Position numbers and translations under genes: made by a program | Shown here: in pieces, positions 62,215 to 64,000 of the stretch | Position numbering within the stretch: position 1 is the stretch's first letter | Layout: each line of letters starts with the position of its first letter | The notes under the pieces: model-generated | What the model saw: the letters and a program-made list of their open reading frames with translations, nothing else | Told to the model about the DNA's origin: nothing | The model's database searches: none | Source of the DNA: Mycolicibacterium tusciae JS617 | Lineage (GTDB): Bacteria > Actinomycetota > Actinomycetes > Mycobacteriales > Mycobacteriaceae | Length of the DNA stretch: 64,000 bases | Assembly: GCF_000243415.2 (NCBI RefSeq) | Contig: NZ_KI912270.1 | Coordinates: 1,860,001 to 1,924,000 of the forward strand | Direction: 5' to 3'

Positions 62215-64000
62215 CTGACCACCACCAGTAGATCGCCGCCTTCGACCTGTGCGGTCGCCGAGACCGCGACGCGGCCGACCTCGCCTGCCTTGGGCGCGGT
62301 GATGGCGGCTTCCATCTTCATGGCCTCGATGGTGGCGATGGTCTGTCCAGCGTCGACCTTGTCACCGACGGATACCGCGACGGTGACGACACCGGCGAAG
62401 GGGGCGGCGACGTGGTCGGGGTTGGACCGATCGGCCTTCTCCGCGGCGGGTACCTCGCTGGCGATGCTGGTGTCACGCACCACCACGGGCCGGAGTTGCC
62501 CGTTGAAGATGCACATCACGGTGCGCATGCCGCGTTCATCGGGATCCGAGATCGCCTCCAAACCGATCAACAGCTCCACACCGCGCTCGAGCCTGACTCG
62601 ATGTTCGTCGCCGTGGCGAAGTCCGTAGAAGAACTGATTGGCCGACAGGCTGGAGGTATCACCGTACAAATCCCGATGCGCCTCGAATTCCTTTGTCGGC
62701 CCGGGAAACAGCAGCCGGTTCAGCGTGGCCTGCCGTGTCACGCCCGGTTGCGCCAACGCCGACTCGTCCTCGGCGGCCAGCTCCTCGGTGGGCCCGGCCG
62801 GCGAGCGTCCGGCAAGCGCTTTGGTGCGCAACGGTTCCGGCCAACCGCCCGGCGGGTCGCCGAGTTCACCGCGCAGAAACCCGATGACCGAGTCGGGAAT
62901 GTCGAACCGTGCCGGATCCGCGGCGAATTCGTCGGCGCTGATGCCGGCGCCCAGCAGTGCGAGCGCGAGGTCGCCGACCACCTTGCTCGACGGCGTCACC
63001 TTCACCAGCCGGCCCAGGATGCGATCGGCGGCAGCGTAGTTGGCCTCGATCTCCTCGAAGCGATCACCGAATCCCAGCGCGATGGCCTGCTGACGCAGGT
63101 TGGACAGCTGACCGCCCGGAATCTCGTGGCGATACACCCGTCCCGTCGGGGTCGTCGGGCCCGACACTGCAACATCAAAGGGCGCGTAGACCTTTCGCAG
63201 CGCCTCCCAGTACGGCTCCAGATCGCACACCGCGGACAGCGATAGACCTGTGTCGTACTCGGTGTGCGCGGCCGCCGCGACGATCGAACTCAGCGCGGGC
63301 TGGCTCGTGGTGCCGGCCAGCGGCGCGGACGCCCCGTCGACTGCGTCGGCGCCGGCCTGCCACGCCGCGACATAGGTGGCCAGCTGTCCACCGGGGGTGT
63401 CGTGGGTGTGCACGTGCACCGGTAGGTCGAAGCGGCTGCGCAACGCGCCGACCAACACCGTGGCCGCGTGCGGGCGCAGCAGTCCGGCCATGTCCTTGAT
63501 CGCCAGGACGTGCGCACCGGCGTCGACGATCTGCTCGGCCAGTTTGAGGTAGTAGTCCAGTGTGTAGAGGTTCTCACTCGGGTCGGTCAGGTTACCGGTG
63601 TAGCTCATCGCCACCTCGGCGATCGACGTGCCGGTTTCGCGGACCGCATCGATGGCAGGCCGCATCGACTCGACGTTGTTCAGCGCGTCGAAGATGCGGT
63701 AGATATCGATGCCCGTCGCGGTCGCCTCCTCGACGAAGGCCTTCGTGACCGTCTCCGGGTAGGGCGTATAGCCAACGGTGTTACGCCCACGAAGCAGCAT
63801 CTGCAGGCAGATGTTGGGCATCGCCTCACGCAGTGCGGCCAGCCGCTCCCAGGGATCCTCCTTCAAAAACCGAAGCGCCACATCGTATGTCGCGCCGCCC
63901 CAGCACTCCACAGACAACAACTGAGGGGTCATCCGCGCAACGTAGGGCGCCACCATGCCCAGGCCGGTGGTCCTCAGCCTGGTCGCCAACAGGGATTGGT
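62211..64000 (-). CDS. pca: Pyruvate carboxylase, C-terminal part (runs off window)
   Basis: About 596 codons are visible and the gene continues past the right edge. They cover most of the carboxyltransferase domain ([80 protein letters not shown]), a tetramerisation/linker region, and the C-terminal biotinyl domain with [12 protein letters not shown] (biotinylated Lys). The enzyme makes oxaloacetate from pyruvate. Its TGA overlaps the probable CTG start of rsmD. Confidence 0.95.
   Translation of the reverse strand, partial: QSLLATRLRTTGLGMVAPYVARMTPQLLSVECWGGATYDVALRFLKEDPWERLAALREAMPNICLQMLLRGRNTVGYTPYPETVTKAFVEEATATGIDIYRIFDALNNVESMRPAIDAVRETGTSIAEVAMSYTGNLTDPSENLYTLDYYLKLAEQIVDAGAHVLAIKDMAGLLRPHAATVLVGALRSRFDLPVHVHTHDTPGGQLATYVAAWQAGADAVDGASAPLAGTTSQPALSSIVAAAAHTEYDTGLSLSAVCDLEPYWEALRKVYAPFDVAVSGPTTPTGRVYRHEIPGGQLSNLRQQAIALGFGDRFEEIEANYAAADRILGRLVKVTPSSKVVGDLALALLGAGISADEFAADPARFDIPDSVIGFLRGELGDPPGGWPEPLRTKALAGRSPAGPTEELAAEDESALAQPGVTRQATLNRLLFPGPTKEFEAHRDLYGDTSSLSANQFFYGLRHGDEHRVRLERGVELLIGLEAISDPDERGMRTVMCIFNGQLRPVVVRDTSIASEVPAAEKADRSNPDHVAAPFAGVVTVAVSVGDKVDAGQTIATIEAMKMEAAITAPKAGEVGRVAVSATAQVEGGDLLVVVS

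Overview
The window is high-GC actinobacterial DNA and almost certainly comes from a Mycobacteriaceae chromosome (Mycolicibacterium-like). From 33.9 kb onward the gene order follows the Mycobacterium tuberculosis Rv2901c-Rv2927c block (DUF2469, rnhB, lepB, rplS, lppW, trmD, rimM, KH protein, rpsP, dacB2, amidohydrolase, ffh, glnD, glnB, amt, ftsY, smc, acyP, osmC, fpg, rnc, DUF177, sepIVA). It then passes, through one hemerythrin gene, to coaD-rsmD-pca. The large PDIM/PGL locus that separates these two blocks in M. tuberculosis is absent, which points to a mycobacterium outside the PDIM-bearing slow growers. Identifications rest on reading protein motifs and remembered gene order; no database search was run.

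Layout. 0-5.3 kb: a minus-strand acyl-CoA/keto-acid metabolism group (thioesterase, CaiB-type CoA transferase, fused E1 dehydrogenase, ureohydrolase-like protein, HAD phosphatase). 5.3-6.1 kb: two small exported proteins, one a hemophore-family protein. 6.4-9.3 kb: a plus-strand three-gene operon around a DyP-type peroxidase with an altered GxxDG motif. 9.4-32 kb: an accessory catabolic region with two AveC-like membrane proteins, three cytochromes P450, several SDRs, an aldehyde dehydrogenase, a MoxR-type AAA+ ATPase with a VWA partner, a leaderless substrate-binding protein, a nitroreductase, an LLM flavin oxidoreductase, two DapB-like dehydrogenases, a single-domain TetR regulator and a double-TetR (Mce3R-like) regulator. 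32-33.8 kb: a GlxA/AraC-type regulator and an HD-domain protein. 33.9-64 kb: the conserved core block for translation, secretion (SRP), nitrogen signalling (amt-glnB-glnD behind a GlnR-like box), chromosome segregation (smc), DNA repair, RNA processing, CoA synthesis and anaplerosis.

Control of the accessory region. A 14-bp motif, CCWAANATYTGTTC, lies in front of four transcription units (23695, 21879, 20943, 30776). A separate palindrome, TAATAGTG-NN-CACTATTA, lies between divergent genes at 10327 and, in weaker form, at 30800. These look like two overlapping regulons, probably served by the two TetR-family proteins encoded nearby.

Main discovery. An IS110-family element (17102-18633) sits inside a 33-bp tandem repeat. 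Its 5' noncoding region can be read as a bridge RNA. It contains two stem-loops that share the same CATCGA apical loop. The first carries short tracts matching the left and right halves of the flanking repeat, in the orientations expected for target guides. The second carries tracts matching the element's own right and left ends, in the orientations expected for donor guides. The 33-bp periodicity is restored exactly when the element is removed at a CT core. The insertion lies between two halves of what looks like one minus-strand catabolic operon.
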